Assembly (NCBI RefSeq): GCF_900078305.2
Contig: NZ_LT546025.1
Span: forward strand, 104,288 to 168,287
DNA length: 64,000 bases
Direction of reading: 5' to 3'
Origin: Corynebacterium bouchesdurhonense
GTDB lineage: Bacteria > Actinomycetota > Actinomycetes > Mycobacteriales > Mycobacteriaceae
The position numbers and the translations under genes are program-made. Shown in pieces: positions 34,064-43,828 of this stretch (the first letter of the stretch is position 1; each line of letters begins with the position of its first letter). The notes below the pieces were generated by a model. It was given only the letters and a program-made list of their open reading frames with translations. It was not told the origin of the DNA and searched no databases.

Positions 34064-34431
34064 TGACAGCCCCCCAGCCCCAGCCAGGATCCGCCCCGCG
34101 CATCCACCCGGAGCGCCAACGCCGCGTGCGCACCGCGCTCAACCTGTTCTCGGTGGCGGCGTGGATCACCGGTACCCTGCTGCTGCTGTTGGTGCTGCGC
34201 ATGGTGCTTGACTACGGCTTCCACCAAGACGTCTCGGCGTTGGCGTGGGTCGGGCGCGTGCACGGCTTCGCGTTCGCGCTGTTCCTTCTCGCCTCGCTGA
34301 ACCTGGGCATGAAGGCGCGCTGGCCGGTGAAGACGTGGATCCTCACCGCGGTCTCCGGCGTGGTGCCGTTCATGTCCTTCGTGGTGGAGTCCAAGCGCCG
34401 CAAGGAAGTGGCGCGCACCTTCCAGCTGTAG
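34063..34431 (+). CDS. DUF3817 membrane protein
   Basis: 122 residues. Three membrane helices (NLFSVAAWITGTLLLLLVLRMV, VHGFAFALFLLASLNLG, ILTAVSGVVPFMSFVVES) with a basic end. The GRVHGFAFALFL segment is typical of DUF3817, found throughout actinobacteria, function unknown. Translationally coupled to the upstream membrane protein and convergent with rdgB (7 bp). Confidence 0.88.
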   Translation: MTAPQPQPGSAPRIHPERQRRVRTALNLFSVAAWITGTLLLLLVLRMVLDYGFHQDVSALAWVGRVHGFAFALFLLASLNLGMKARWPVKTWILTAVSGVVPFMSFVVESKRRKEVARTFQL

Positions 34432-34438
34432 CGCGGCC

Positions 34439-35035
34439 CTATCGCAACGCCGCGATCGCGGGCGCGAGCTCGCGCAGCGCCCGGCCGCGGTGGGAGCGGG
34501 CGTTCTTCTCCTCCGCCGTGAGCTCAGCCGAGGAGCGCCCGCCACAGTCCACCGGGGCGAAGAGCGGATCATAGCCGAAGCCGTTTTCCCCGCGCGGGGC
34601 GCGCAGCAGCTCGCCCTCCCACCGGCCCTGGGCAACCCACTCGCCGCGCCCCGGGGCAACGAGCGCGCAGCACGACACGAAGGCGGCGCTGCGCAGCTCG
34701 ATGTCTTCCATCTGGGCAAGAAGGAGGCGGTTATTGGCCTCGTCGTCGCCGTGCGCGCCGCTCCAGCGCGCGGAGAGCACGCCCGGCATGCCGCGGAGGG
34801 CGTCGACGGCCAGGCCGGAATCGTCCGCCACGCACGCGAGCCCAGTGGCGGCCGCGCCGGCGCGGGCCTTGATCAGGGCGTTGTCCTCGAAGGTGAGGCC
34901 GTCCTCCTTCGGCTCGCCGGTATAGCCCGCGTCGCGCGCCGAGACGAGCCCTACGCCCTCGATGCCCAGCTCCGCCAGCACCTGCTCGAGCTCGGCCAGC
35001 TTCTTCGGGTTGTTGGAGGCCACGAGCAGCTTCAC
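34439..35035 (-). CDS. rdgB: Non-canonical purine NTP pyrophosphatase
   Basis: 198 residues from GTG at 35035, which overlaps the rph stop (GTGA). [58 protein letters not shown] and [11 protein letters not shown] are the ordered Ham1/RdgB motifs. It hydrolyses dITP, ITP and XTP to keep deaminated purines out of nucleic acids. Pairing with rph is conserved across actinobacteria. Confidence 0.96.
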   Translation of the reverse strand: MKLLVASNNPKKLAELEQVLAELGIEGVGLVSARDAGYTGEPKEDGLTFEDNALIKARAGAAATGLACVADDSGLAVDALRGMPGVLSARWSGAHGDDEANNRLLLAQMEDIELRSAAFVSCCALVAPGRGEWVAQGRWEGELLRAPRGENGFGYDPLFAPVDCGGRSSAELTAEEKNARSHRGRALRELAPAIAALR

Positions 35036-35769
35036 AGGCCCAGCGCCTCCTTCTGCGCGGCGATGAGCTGGGTGCAACCGAGCTCCGCCACGTCCAGCAT
35101 CTGGTTGAGCTCGGCGCGGCCGAACAGCCCGTGCTCGCCGGTGCCCTGGATCTCCACGAAGTTGCTGCCCTCCTGCATCACCACGTTCAGGTCCACCTCG
35201 GCGCGGGAGTCCTCCTCGTACGGCAGGTCCAGGCACACGCGGCCGTCCACGATGCCGGCGGACACCGCCGCGACGGGCGCGAGCAGCGGCTCGCCGGGCA
35301 CCACGCCACGCTCCTTGAGCACGGCGATCGCGTCCGCCAGCGCCACGTAGGCGCCGGTGATGGAGGCGGTTCGCGTGCCGCCGTCAGCCTGCAACACGTC
35401 GCAGTCCAGCTGGATCGTGTTCTCCCCCAGTTGCGCAAGGTCCACCGCGGCGCGCAGGGAGCGGCCGACCAGGCGGGAGATCTCGTGGGTGCGGCCCTTT
35501 ACCTTTCCCTTCATGGACTCGCGGGGCATGCGCTCGTGCGTGGCGGCCGGGAGCATGGAGTACTCGGCGGTGAGCCAGCCCTCGCCGGAATCCTTCTTGA
35601 AGCGCGGCACACCTTCCTCCACCGTGGCGGTGCACATGACGCGGGTGCGGCCGAACTCAATGAGCACGCTGCCGGCGGGGTTGGAGGTGAAGCCGCGGGT
35701 GATGCGCACCGGGCGCATCTCGTCGAGCGCGCGGCCGTCGAGACGGGTGAATGTAGCTGGGTCAGTCAT
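35032..35769 (-). CDS. rph: Ribonuclease PH
   Basis: 245 residues from ATG at 35769. [53 protein letters not shown] and [20 protein letters not shown] are RNase PH signatures with the phosphate-binding arginines. It trims tRNA 3' ends by phosphorolysis. First of a coupled pair with rdgB and 29 bp downstream of the metallo-beta-lactamase-fold gene. Confidence 0.97.
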   Translation of the reverse strand: MTDPATFTRLDGRALDEMRPVRITRGFTSNPAGSVLIEFGRTRVMCTATVEEGVPRFKKDSGEGWLTAEYSMLPAATHERMPRESMKGKVKGRTHEISRLVGRSLRAAVDLAQLGENTIQLDCDVLQADGGTRTASITGAYVALADAIAVLKERGVVPGEPLLAPVAAVSAGIVDGRVCLDLPYEEDSRAEVDLNVVMQEGSNFVEIQGTGEHGLFGRAELNQMLDVAELGCTQLIAAQKEALGL

Positions 35770-35798
35770 GCGCCCAAGGGTAACGCACGCCCGAGCCG

Positions 35799-36569
35799 CT
35801 AGACCTCGAAGACGGCGCCAGCTGCGCCCACCACCACCTCGCCGTCAAACTCGGACTCGGCGGCGGCGCGGGTCGCTTCGGCGTCGCTCCACGGCTGGAT
35901 GTGCACCAGCACCAGCTTGCCCACCCCGGCCTCGCGAGCGATCCGGCCGGCCTCGCGGCCGGACAGGTGCATGCCCGCCGGCTGGCCCGCGGAGTCCGGG
36001 CCCCATGCGGACTCGCAGAGGAGGAGGTCGGCGCCTAAGGATGCGTCGACAAGCGAGTGCGTGAAGCCCGAATCTCCGGTGTAGGTGACCACCCTGCCGG
36101 TGGCGAGCTCCTGCACGCGAAGCGCGTGAGACTCCGCCGCCGGGTGCTCCACGGGGAACGGGGTGATGCGCACACCGTCAAGCTCCACGGCCTCGCCGCC
36201 GCGCAGCGCGGTGAACTCGAACGTGTCCGAGATGTCCGTCGGCGCATCCGGCCCGTCCGCGCCGAGGGTGCCGATATGCTGCGGCGCGTAGGAGGGGCCT
36301 AGCAGGCGGTGGCGGCGCGTGGCCGCGAGCTCAGGGTGGAAGCGGCGCCACACCAGCAGCGACGCGATATCCGAGCAGTGGTCCGCGTGCAAGTGGCTGA
36401 ACACCACGTGCGCCTCCGACGGGTTGAAGCGCTCCTGCATCGCCGCCAGGGCTCCCGGTCCGAAGTCCAGCACCACGTCCGGGTTTCCCGGCGTGGAGAC
36501 CACGTAGGAGGATCCGGGGTTGCCCGGCGCGCCCAGGCTCCCGGAACATCCGAGGATGGTGAGTTGCAT
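35799..36569 (-). CDS. Metallo-beta-lactamase-fold phosphodiesterase (Rv1339-like)
   Basis: 256 residues from ATG at 36569. [30 protein letters not shown] (the HxHxDH zinc motif) and [17 protein letters not shown] give an MBL fold close to RNase Z and to the atypical cAMP phosphodiesterase Rv1339, which holds the same position upstream of rph in M. tuberculosis. Substrate, probably a cyclic nucleotide, is inferred from synteny. GCTTNTCGACG at 36044-36054 encodes part of SLVDA. Confidence 0.85.
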   Translation of the reverse strand: MQLTILGCSGSLGAPGNPGSSYVVSTPGNPDVVLDFGPGALAAMQERFNPSEAHVVFSHLHADHCSDIASLLVWRRFHPELAATRRHRLLGPSYAPQHIGTLGADGPDAPTDISDTFEFTALRGGEAVELDGVRITPFPVEHPAAESHALRVQELATGRVVTYTGDSGFTHSLVDASLGADLLLCESAWGPDSAGQPAGMHLSGREAGRIAREAGVGKLVLVHIQPWSDAEATRAAAESEFDGEVVVGAAGAVFEV

Positions 36570-36635
36570 GGAAATACTGTGCCACGTTTTGCCAGCGAAG
36601 ACGAACGGGCCACGCGGAAATTTTTGCGGTGCCGG

Positions 36636-37460
36636 CTAGACCGGCGGGTGGCCCACAGCGCTGATCCGGGGCCCGAGGATGCGCTCGGCCAGCCGGTCGA
36701 AGGTGCCCGGGTCCCCGGTGGACTCGAACACGCGGGTGGGGGTGTGGCCGGGCGGGGCGAGCATGTCCAGCTCCGTGAGGATGCGCAACACGTCCTTCGA
36801 CGTCTCCTCCGCCGAGGAGACCAGCGTGACCTGGTCGCCCACCGCCAGCTGGATCACGCCGGAGAGCAGCGGGTAGTGCGTGCACCCGAGCACCAGCGTG
36901 TCCACCCCCGCGGCCTGCAGGGGCTCGAGGTAGCCCTGCGCCACGCCCAGGATCTGGCGGCCGGAGGTCACGCCGCGCTCCACAAACTCCACGAAGGCGG
37001 GGCACGCCGCGGCCGTCACCTCGATGTTGGGGTTGAGCGAGAAGAGATCCTGGTACGCGCCGGACTGGATGGTACCCACGGTGCCGATCACGCCCACCTT
37101 GCCGTTGCGGGTGGTGGCCATGGCGCGGCGCACGGCTGGCTGGATCACCTCCACGACCGGGATGCTGTAACGCTCGCGGGCGTCGTGCAGGAAAGCGGCG
37201 GTGGCGGTGTTGCAGGCGATGACCAGCATCTTGCAGCCGCGCTCCACCAGCTCGTCGGCGATGCACTGCGCGTGCGCCCGCACGTCCGCGATGGGCTGCG
37301 GCCCGTAGGGGCTGTTGGCGGTGTCGCCGATGTAGATGATGGACTCGCCCGGCAGCTGGTCCATCACAGCGCGTGCGACGGTCAGCCCGCCCACGCCGGA
37401 GTCAAAGATGCCGATCGGCGCGGGATCGCCCTGCTCACCCGGCACGGTAACGCTGCCCAC
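36636..37460 (-). CDS. murI: Glutamate racemase
   Basis: 274 residues from GTG at 37460, four bases after the rhomboid gene stop. [37 protein letters not shown] and [12 protein letters not shown] contain the two catalytic cysteines. It makes D-glutamate for peptidoglycan. A longer frame to 37529 exists but overlaps the upstream gene and has no family match. Confidence 0.96.
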   Translation of the reverse strand: MGSVTVPGEQGDPAPIGIFDSGVGGLTVARAVMDQLPGESIIYIGDTANSPYGPQPIADVRAHAQCIADELVERGCKMLVIACNTATAAFLHDARERYSIPVVEVIQPAVRRAMATTRNGKVGVIGTVGTIQSGAYQDLFSLNPNIEVTAAACPAFVEFVERGVTSGRQILGVAQGYLEPLQAAGVDTLVLGCTHYPLLSGVIQLAVGDQVTLVSSAEETSKDVLRILTELDMLAPPGHTPTRVFESTGDPGTFDRLAERILGPRISAVGHPPV

Positions 37461-37464
37461 GCGC

Positions 37465-38265
37465 CTACCTGCCGCCCTGCTTCTCCAGCTGGCGCCGCTC
37501 ACGCTTCGCCGCGAGCTCCGGCGGGTCATCCGAGGTGATGATCATCGCGGCCACCACGCCGCCCACGGCGCCGAAGAGGTGCGCCTGCCAGCTCACGCCC
37601 GGGGTGCCCGGCAACATGCCCCACACCAGACCGGAATAGAGGAAACCGAGGATGATGCCGAGGAAGATCTGGGAGCCGGAACGGTTGAAGAAGCCCCGCA
37701 CCAACAGATACGCCAGCCACCCGTACACCAGGCCGGACGCGCCGATGTGGTTGGTGCCCACGCCGCCGAATAGCCAGGTGCCAATGCCGCCGATGAACAC
37801 CACAAACGCTGTGACCTCCCAGAACACGCGCTTGCCGGAGTAGCCCACCAGGAAGGCGAAGATCGCGCCGGGCACCGTGTTGGAGACGATGTGCTCGAGG
37901 CTGCCGTGCAGCAGCGGCGAGGTGAGGATGCACGGCAGCGAATCCGGGTCCAGCGGCTGGATGCCGAAGTAGAGCAGGTTCCCGTCGAACAGAGTGAGGT
38001 TGATGATGTAGACCAGCCAGATCGCCACCACGTACAGCGCCGCGAAGCGGAGCCCCGTGTTGCGCTGGGCCTTGCGCTTGGCCTTCAGCGCGCCGCGCGG
38101 GTCCGGCTGCCCGCCGGGGGTGTATCCGCGCGGCATGGGCACCGGCGAGAACGCGGGCGGCTGCGACTCAGGGTGGGAGAAGGGCCGTTGGAAGGGCTTG
38201 CCGTACCCGGGCTGCCCGGTCTGGCCGTAGCCCCAGCCGTCTTGGGGGGAAGGGTAGTTGGTCAT
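37465..38265 (-). CDS. Rhomboid-family intramembrane serine protease
   Basis: 266 residues. A 65-residue proline/glycine-rich cytoplasmic N-terminus precedes six membrane helices. The catalytic serine lies in [11 protein letters not shown] and the histidine in [26 protein letters not shown] is the first conserved rhomboid motif. It cleaves membrane-embedded substrates, unknown here. Equivalent to Rv1337 beside murI. The mec-cysO-cysM genes that separate it from the next gene in M. tuberculosis are absent. Confidence 0.93.
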   Translation of the reverse strand: MTNYPSPQDGWGYGQTGQPGYGKPFQRPFSHPESQPPAFSPVPMPRGYTPGGQPDPRGALKAKRKAQRNTGLRFAALYVVAIWLVYIINLTLFDGNLLYFGIQPLDPDSLPCILTSPLLHGSLEHIVSNTVPGAIFAFLVGYSGKRVFWEVTAFVVFIGGIGTWLFGGVGTNHIGASGLVYGWLAYLLVRGFFNRSGSQIFLGIILGFLYSGLVWGMLPGTPGVSWQAHLFGAVGGVVAAMIITSDDPPELAAKRERRQLEKQGGR

Positions 38266-38277
38266 CGCCGCCCAAGC

Positions 38278-39228
38278 TTAGCGGGTGAGGTCGCGCCAAG
38301 CCGTCACCCCGTGGGCGCTTTCCGCGCTCGTCACGGCGTCTACAATCGCGGCCTGGACCGCGTCCGCAGCGGCTTCGCCGAGGAGCATTTGCTTGTCGAC
38401 GCCCACCTCCCCACGCCCCTCCCCAGCCGAAACCGCAAACAGGGTGTCGCCGTCCAGCGGGGAGTGCGCAGGGCGCACGGCGCGCGCGATCCCGTCGTGC
38501 GCCGTCATTGCCAGGCGTTTGAGCTGCGGGGTGCGCAGCGGGGCGTCGGTGGCCACCACCCCGATGGTGGTGTTCAGCCGCGGCGCGGGGCGGGTCAAGG
38601 CGGCGAAACGCGACAGGTCTACAGCCGGTCTGGCCGCGTCGCCGTAGAGGCGCCCGGTGGTGGCGTCCACCACGGAGCCCACGGGGTTGGCCACCACGTA
38701 CGCCTCCACCGTGTAGCCGGCGGCGCGGGCGCGCGCGGCGCCGAACCCGCCGCGCAGCACGCCCGCGGTGGCGCTGCAGCCCGCGCCAACGCTTCCCGAC
38801 GCCACCTCCGCGCCCCCACCGGCCTCCAGCGCCGCCGCCACGGCTGCGGCACCATCCGCGGCGGACGGCCGGTGCGCCGGATCCCCCACCGCCAGGTCGA
38901 AGATCACGGCCGCGGGCACGATGGGCACCACCGGCCCACCCGCACCCTGCCCAAACACCTCGAAGCCGAAGCGGCGGCGCTCAAGCTCGGCCATGGCGCC
39001 GTCCGCCGCGGCCAGGCCGAACGCCGAACCGCCGCACAGCAAGATGGCGTTGACCCGCTCGACCGTGTTGTGCGGCTCCAGCAGGTCGGTCTCGCGGGTG
39101 CCGGGGCCGCCGCCGCGCACGTCCACGGCAGCCCGCATCCCGCGCGGGTCGGCGGCGACCACGGCCGTCACCCCGGTGTCGCCGAGGGAGGTGTGGGAGA
39201 TGGTGATACCGGGGACGTCGATAAGCAA
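38278..39228 (-). CDS. P1/DmpA-family peptidase (Rv1333-like)
   Basis: 316 residues from ATG at 39228. VRGGGPGTRETDLL, ILLCGGSAFGLAAADG, GSVGAGCSATAG and LNTTIGVVATDAPL match the P1 (S58) family, N-terminal nucleophile enzymes that self-cleave and release N-terminal residues from small peptides. The residue after the cleavage point is expected in NTTIG. It contains two GCTTNTCGACG copies: 38391-38401 (VDKQ) and 39216-39226, which covers codons 1-5 (MLIDV). Confidence 0.88.
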   Translation of the reverse strand: MLIDVPGITISHTSLGDTGVTAVVAADPRGMRAAVDVRGGGPGTRETDLLEPHNTVERVNAILLCGGSAFGLAAADGAMAELERRRFGFEVFGQGAGGPVVPIVPAAVIFDLAVGDPAHRPSAADGAAAVAAALEAGGGAEVASGSVGAGCSATAGVLRGGFGAARARAAGYTVEAYVVANPVGSVVDATTGRLYGDAARPAVDLSRFAALTRPAPRLNTTIGVVATDAPLRTPQLKRLAMTAHDGIARAVRPAHSPLDGDTLFAVSAGEGRGEVGVDKQMLLGEAAADAVQAAIVDAVTSAESAHGVTAWRDLTR

Positions 39229-39241
39229 AAAGGCCCCCTTT

Positions 39242-39781
39242 TTAATCCATCATCGCCTGCAGCAGCGAATCCTGGCAGTAGGCCAGCCACTCCATGAGCA
39301 TCTCGCGGTCTTGCTGGGCGGCCTCGCCGCCGCGGTCATCCTCAGAGACGTAGAGGCGCATGTCATTGAGCGCGGCGACGAAGCGCGGGGCGTCCGCCTC
39401 CTCGATGGTCACCTCCACGCCCCCGGTGGGGCCGAGCGCGGCGTTAACCACCTGGAGGTTCTCCAGCTTGGCGCGAATAATGTCGTTCTCGTGCAGGGAA
39501 CGCAGCAGCCCATTGTCCCCGTCGAACTCCTCGTCGCCCTCGCGCTCGAAATCCGGCAGGAGGCGGGCCAGCTTCGGATCCTGCGGCGCCTCGGTGTGGC
39601 CGGTGGCAACGCCCAGCATCTCCGCGAACTCATCCTTCGGCGCGGACTGCGCGCGGGCGATCAGTGCCTCCGACACCGTAGCGGTGAGATCCCCGATCAC
39701 CTCCCGCTCCATCGGCTCGAAGCGGGTGGAGAACTTCGCGCTCGCGCGCATCAGGCCTTTCTTGCGGCGCCACTCTTGCAT
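39242..39781 (-). CDS. DUF2017 protein
   Basis: 179 residues from ATG at 39781. An N-terminal KFSTRFEPMEREVIGDL and C-terminal LNDMRLYVSEDDRG ... MEWLAYCQDSLLQAMM mark DUF2017, conserved in actinobacteria immediately downstream of clpS (Rv1332 next to Rv1331). Acidic, helical, cytoplasmic. The constant link with clpS suggests a role in regulated proteolysis, but none is proven. Confidence 0.9.
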   Translation of the reverse strand: MQEWRRKKGLMRASAKFSTRFEPMEREVIGDLTATVSEALIARAQSAPKDEFAEMLGVATGHTEAPQDPKLARLLPDFEREGDEEFDGDNGLLRSLHENDIIRAKLENLQVVNAALGPTGGVEVTIEEADAPRFVAALNDMRLYVSEDDRGGEAAQQDREMLMEWLAYCQDSLLQAMMD

Positions 39782-39797
39782 GCGGAAACTCCTCCTT

Positions 39798-40142
39798 TTA
39801 CCCGGCCTGCTGCATGGTGGCCCACAAACCGGCGGTGTGCAGCTTCTTCACGTCGCCCTCCACCTTGTCCTTCTCGCCGCTGGAGACCACAGCCTTGCCC
39901 TCCGTGTGCACCTGCATCATCAGCTCGGTGGCGCGCTTGCGGTCGTAGCCCAGCACGGTCTGGAACACGTAGGCCACGTAGCTCATCAGGTTCACCGGGT
40001 CGTCCCACACGATGCACATCCACGGCAGGTTCTCGCCCGTGGCCACCTCGACGTTGAGCGCCTCGTCCAGATCGGGCGTGGCCAGCGGCGAGCCCATGCG
40101 GGGCGCATCCGCGCGGCCTGCATTCATAGAGCGTGCGTACAT
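39798..40142 (-). CDS. clpS: ClpS adaptor for N-degron proteolysis
   Basis: 114 residues from ATG at 40142, preceded by [55 protein letters not shown] core: the DDPVN and MQVHTEG segments bind N-degrons and ClpC/ClpA. It delivers proteins with destabilising N-termini to the Clp protease. First gene of the leftward block. Confidence 0.95.
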   Translation of the reverse strand: MYARSMNAGRADAPRMGSPLATPDLDEALNVEVATGENLPWMCIVWDDPVNLMSYVAYVFQTVLGYDRKRATELMMQVHTEGKAVVSSGEKDKVEGDVKKLHTAGLWATMQQAG

Positions 40143-40453
40143 GTGGCCTACCTTACCCGCCCTCGCGGGGCGCGCGGGGTGTGCGGCTGGCGCTTATACA
40201 CATCTGCAGCCGCCCACGCTCAATATCGTGTTCATCTCCTTTTTTCTCGCCCTTTGAACTTGCAGGTGCAGCCTACATTGCCAACCTCATAGGCTCTTGG
40301 GCTGCTTCATAGGGTTCCAAATAGGCATAACCCCAGGTCAGTTTTTCCGGCGGGCGAATATGCCTGTTTGGAATATGCCTGTTTGCGGCCGGGCGCCCGC
40401 CACTGCCGTCGGCCGGCGCACGTCCCGCGGCTCACGGGGTAGCCTTGTACAGC
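40143..40453. other. Intergenic region between clpS and pncB
   Basis: No gene is supported. It holds a 19-bp match (17 of 19) to the Tn5 mosaic end at 40187-40205, an AT-richer stretch and one copy of the extragenic AATATGCCTGTTTG element at 40317-40385. Confidence 0.7.
40317..40385. repeat. Extragenic AATATGCCTGTTTG element, locus A (upstream of pncB)
   Basis: An inverted CAAATAGGCATA (40318-40329) is followed by CCCCAGGTC and then two tandem AATATGCCTGTTTG copies (40357-40370, 40372-40385). The order and the internal AACCCCAGGTC are shared, inverted, with locus C at 63392-63495. Confidence 0.9.
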
Positions 40454-41821
40454 ATGAATGACGCCCCCACCCCATCCAGCGTGAGCGACGCGCGCACCCA
40501 GACGTGCCACGAGTCCACCGCGTTCCTCACGGATATGTACGAGCTGACCATGCTCGACGCCGCGCTGCAGGACGGCACCGCCCACCGGGCCTGCGCGTTC
40601 GAGGTGTTCACCCGCCGCCTGCCCGCCGAGCGCCGCTACGGCGTAGTGGCTGGCACCGCGCGCGTGATCGACGCCATCTCCCACTTCCGCTTCACCGACG
40701 AGCAGATCGACAACGCCGAGTTCCTCTCCGACGTGGCGAAGGACTACCTGCGCAACTACTCCTTCACCGGCGACGTGGACGGCTACCGGGAGGGCGACCT
40801 CTACTTCCCCTACTCCCCCATCCTCACCGTGCGCGGCACATTTGCGGAGTGCGTGATCCTGGAGACGGTAATTTTGTCCATCTTCAACTCGGACTCGGCC
40901 GTCGCCTCCGCTGCATCGCGCATGGTGCTGGCGGCGGACGGCCGCCCGATCATCGAGATGGGCTCGCGCCGCACCCACGAGCAGTCCGCCGTCACCTCGG
41001 CGCGCGCCACCTACATCGCCGGCTTCGACGCCACGTCCAACATGGAGGCGTCCCTGCGCTACGGCATCCCCGCCTCCGGCACCGCCGCCCACGCGTGGAC
41101 CTTGCTGCACGTGGACGAGGACGGCGTGCCGGACGAGAAGGCCGCCTTCAAGGCCCAGATCGAGGCCGCGGGAGTGGGCACCACCCTGCTGGTGGACACC
41201 TTCGACATCACCAAGGGCGTGGAGAACGCCCTCGAGGTTGCCGGTACGGAGCTCGGCGCGGTGCGCATCGACTCCGGAGACTTGGGCATCATGTCGCGCC
41301 GCGTCCGCGCCCAGCTGGATGAGGCCGGCGCCTTCAACACCCGCATCATCGTCTCCTCCGACCTGGACGAGTTCGCCATCGCCGGCCTCCGCGGGGACCC
41401 GGTGGACGGCTTCGGCGTGGGCACCTCCGTGGTTACCGGCTCCGGCGCCCCCACCGCGGGCCTGGTGTACAAGCTTGTGGAGGTGGAGGGCCACCCCGTG
41501 TCCAAGCGCTCCTCCGGCAAGCGCACGTACGGCGGCGCGAAGACCGCCGCCCGCGCTTACCGCGCCTCCGGTGTGGCGGTGTCCGAGGTGATCAGCCCCG
41601 CCGGCGCCGAGATCGAGCGCAAGGCCCACCTGGACTACCGGGAGCTCACCGTGCCGATGATTCGCGAGGGCCAGCCTGTCGACGGCCCCTTTGACCTGAA
41701 CGACGCCCGCGAGCTGCACCGCGAAGCCCGCACCACGCTGCCCTGGGAGGGCCTGGCCCTGTCCAAGGGCGACGTGGCGATCCCCACGCAGTTCGTCGGC
41801 TTCCCCGAGCCGGCGGAATAG
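40454..41821 (+). CDS. pncB: Nicotinate phosphoribosyltransferase
   Basis: 455 residues from ATG at 40454; no clear ribosome binding site, so a leaderless message is possible. FLTDMYELTMLDAALQDG, FEVFTRRLPAERRYGVVAG, EMGSRRTHEQSAV, GTAAHAWTL, LLVDTFDITKG and VRIDSGDLG are PncB motifs. It joins nicotinate to PRPP with ATP to give nicotinate mononucleotide, linking pncA and nadE. The pncB-dinG pair is conserved with M. tuberculosis Rv1330c-Rv1329c. Confidence 0.95.
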   Translation: MNDAPTPSSVSDARTQTCHESTAFLTDMYELTMLDAALQDGTAHRACAFEVFTRRLPAERRYGVVAGTARVIDAISHFRFTDEQIDNAEFLSDVAKDYLRNYSFTGDVDGYREGDLYFPYSPILTVRGTFAECVILETVILSIFNSDSAVASAASRMVLAADGRPIIEMGSRRTHEQSAVTSARATYIAGFDATSNMEASLRYGIPASGTAAHAWTLLHVDEDGVPDEKAAFKAQIEAAGVGTTLLVDTFDITKGVENALEVAGTELGAVRIDSGDLGIMSRRVRAQLDEAGAFNTRIIVSSDLDEFAIAGLRGDPVDGFGVGTSVVTGSGAPTAGLVYKLVEVEGHPVSKRSSGKRTYGGAKTAARAYRASGVAVSEVISPAGAEIERKAHLDYRELTVPMIREGQPVDGPFDLNDARELHREARTTLPWEGLALSKGDVAIPTQFVGFPEPAE

Positions 41822-41829
41822 GCACCCGC

Positions 41830-43794
41830 GTGAGCGACCACGAACAGCCGTTGAGCCAGACCACCGAGGATCTCCTCGCCGCCGCCGTGGGCGCGATCGG
41901 CGGCACGACCCGGCCCGGCCAGCTAAAGATGGCCCAGGCGGTCACGCGCGCTTTCGAGCGGGAGCGTCACCTGGCTGTGCAGGCCGGCACCGGCACTGGC
42001 AAGTCCTTGGCCTACCTCGTGCCGGCCATCCTTCACGCGCAGCGCACCAAAACCACTGTGGTGGTCTCAACGGCCACCATCGCGCTGCAGCGGCAACTGG
42101 TGGAGCGCGACCTGCCACGGCTGGCCGACGCGCTGGAGCCGCTCATGGAGCGCCGCCCCACGTTCGCCATCCTCAAGGGCCGCAACAACTACGCCTGCCT
42201 GCACAAGCTCTCCCTGCCGGAGGACGCCCCGGAGGCGCTCATCGAGGAGGACAACCTCAGCCGCATCGGCCGCGAGGTCAAGCGCGTTGCCGAGTGGGCC
42301 CAGGAGACGGAGACGGGCGACCGCGACGACCTGGTCCCCGGCGTCTCCGACCTGGTGTGGCGCCAGGTGTCCGTGACGTCATCGGAGTGCCTGGGCGCCG
42401 CCCGCTGCCCGCACGGGGACGAGTGCTTCGCGCAGCTCGCCCGCGAGGAGGCGTCGAAGGTGGACGTGGTGGTGACCAACCACGCACTGCTGGCCATCGA
42501 CGCGCTGTCGGACGTGAACATCCTCCCCGAGCACTCCGCGGTAGTCATCGACGAGGCCCATGAGCTGGAGGGCCGCATCACCTCCGTGGCCACGAACGTG
42601 ATCTCGGCCCGCGCCCTGACGCTCGCCGCCCGGCGCGCCGGCAGGATCGGCGGCGACAAGGATGTGCTCGAGGGCGTGATAGAAGATGTCACCCTCGCCC
42701 TCGCCGCGGAGCAGCCGGGGCGTTGGGAGACCATCGCCGAGCCCGCCCGCGCCGCCTTCGCCGCGCTCAGCGCTGCGCTGCGCAAGACCTACGACGCCAT
42801 CGCGGAGCCTCGGCCCGGCGAGTCCGAGAACGACCCGGAGACCTTCGCCGAGCGCGGCAACCTGAAGAACCACCTCGCGGACCTTGCAGGCGCCGTGGAC
42901 CGCATCCTCTCCGTCTTCGACGAGGAGGATGTGACCAAGCACCGCGACGTGGTGTGGCTGACGCGCTCCGAGCGCGACGAGGACTCGGTGTCGGTCGCAC
43001 CGCTTTCGGTATCAGCGCTGTTGCGCACTTCGCTTTTCGACGCATCCCCGGTCGTCCTCACCTCCGCCACCCTCACCGTCGGTGGCAACTTCGACGCGAT
43101 GGCCGCGGCCTGGGGCCTGCCCGCGGGCAAGTGGGACCACCTCGACGTGGGCACCCCGTTCAACCCCGCCAAAGCCGGCATCCTCTACACCGCCAAGCAC
43201 CTGCCCGCCCCGGGGCGCGAGGGCCTCTCCCCGGCCACCCTCGACGAGATGGCGGAGCTCATCACCGCCGCCGGCGGCCGCACCCTGGCCTTGTTCTCCT
43301 CGCGCCGCGCGGCGGAGCAGGCGGCCAACGAGATGCGCGCCCGCCTGCCCTTCGAGGTTTTCCTGCAGGGCGAGGACTCCACCGGCGCACTGGTGGATGC
43401 CTTTGCCAAGTCCGAGAACTCCTGCCTCTTCGGCACGCTCACGCTCTGGCAGGGCGTGGACGTGCCCGGCAGCTCGCTGTCGCTGGTGATTATCGACAGG
43501 ATCCCTTTCCCCCGCCCCGACGACCCGCTGCTCCAGGCGCGCGCCGCGGCCGCCGATGCCGCGGGCCGCTCCGGCTTCATGGAGGTCTCCGCCACGCACG
43601 CCGCCCTCCTGCTCGCGCAGGGCACCGGCCGCCTCCTGCGCGCCACCGGGGACCGCGGCGTGATCGCCGTACTGGATAACCGGCTGGTGACGAAACGCTA
43701 CGGCCAGTTCCTCCGCAACTCGCTGCTGCCGTTCTGGACCACCACGGACCCGGCCGTGGTGCGCGGCGCTCTCACGCGCCTCGTGGCCAAGTAG
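41830..43794 (+). CDS. dinG: ATP-dependent DNA helicase DinG
   Basis: 654 residues from GTG at 41830, 8 bp after pncB. Walker A is QAGTGTGKSLAYL; the DEAH box VVIDEAHELEG; four iron-sulfur cysteines occur in NNYACLHK, SECLGAARC and PHGDECF; helicase motif VI is AQGTGRLLR. It is an XPD-like 5'-3' helicase of superfamily 2 that unwinds forked DNA and R-loops. GCTTNTCGACG at 43032-43042 encodes SLFDA. No SOS box is visible because the gene is operonic. Confidence 0.96.
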   Translation: MSDHEQPLSQTTEDLLAAAVGAIGGTTRPGQLKMAQAVTRAFERERHLAVQAGTGTGKSLAYLVPAILHAQRTKTTVVVSTATIALQRQLVERDLPRLADALEPLMERRPTFAILKGRNNYACLHKLSLPEDAPEALIEEDNLSRIGREVKRVAEWAQETETGDRDDLVPGVSDLVWRQVSVTSSECLGAARCPHGDECFAQLAREEASKVDVVVTNHALLAIDALSDVNILPEHSAVVIDEAHELEGRITSVATNVISARALTLAARRAGRIGGDKDVLEGVIEDVTLALAAEQPGRWETIAEPARAAFAALSAALRKTYDAIAEPRPGESENDPETFAERGNLKNHLADLAGAVDRILSVFDEEDVTKHRDVVWLTRSERDEDSVSVAPLSVSALLRTSLFDASPVVLTSATLTVGGNFDAMAAAWGLPAGKWDHLDVGTPFNPAKAGILYTAKHLPAPGREGLSPATLDEMAELITAAGGRTLALFSSRRAAEQAANEMRARLPFEVFLQGEDSTGALVDAFAKSENSCLFGTLTLWQGVDVPGSSLSLVIIDRIPFPRPDDPLLQARAAAADAAGRSGFMEVSATHAALLLAQGTGRLLRATGDRGVIAVLDNRLVTKRYGQFLRNSLLPFWTTTDPAVVRGALTRLVAK

Positions 43795-43808
43795 TCAGGC
43801 CAAGTAGT
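43785..43808. repeat. Imperfect 13-bp tandem repeat at the dinG stop
   Basis: GGCCAAGTAGT occurs at 43785 and again at 43798, so the stop codon TAG is duplicated just downstream. Confidence 0.85.
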
Positions 43809-43828
43809 TAGGTCAACTAGCCACGTCG

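Noticed and set aside
43785..43825. Repeated TAG/CTAG near dinG considered as an attachment site
   Set aside because: The repeat is only 11-13 bp, local and tandem, and nothing mobile lies nearby.
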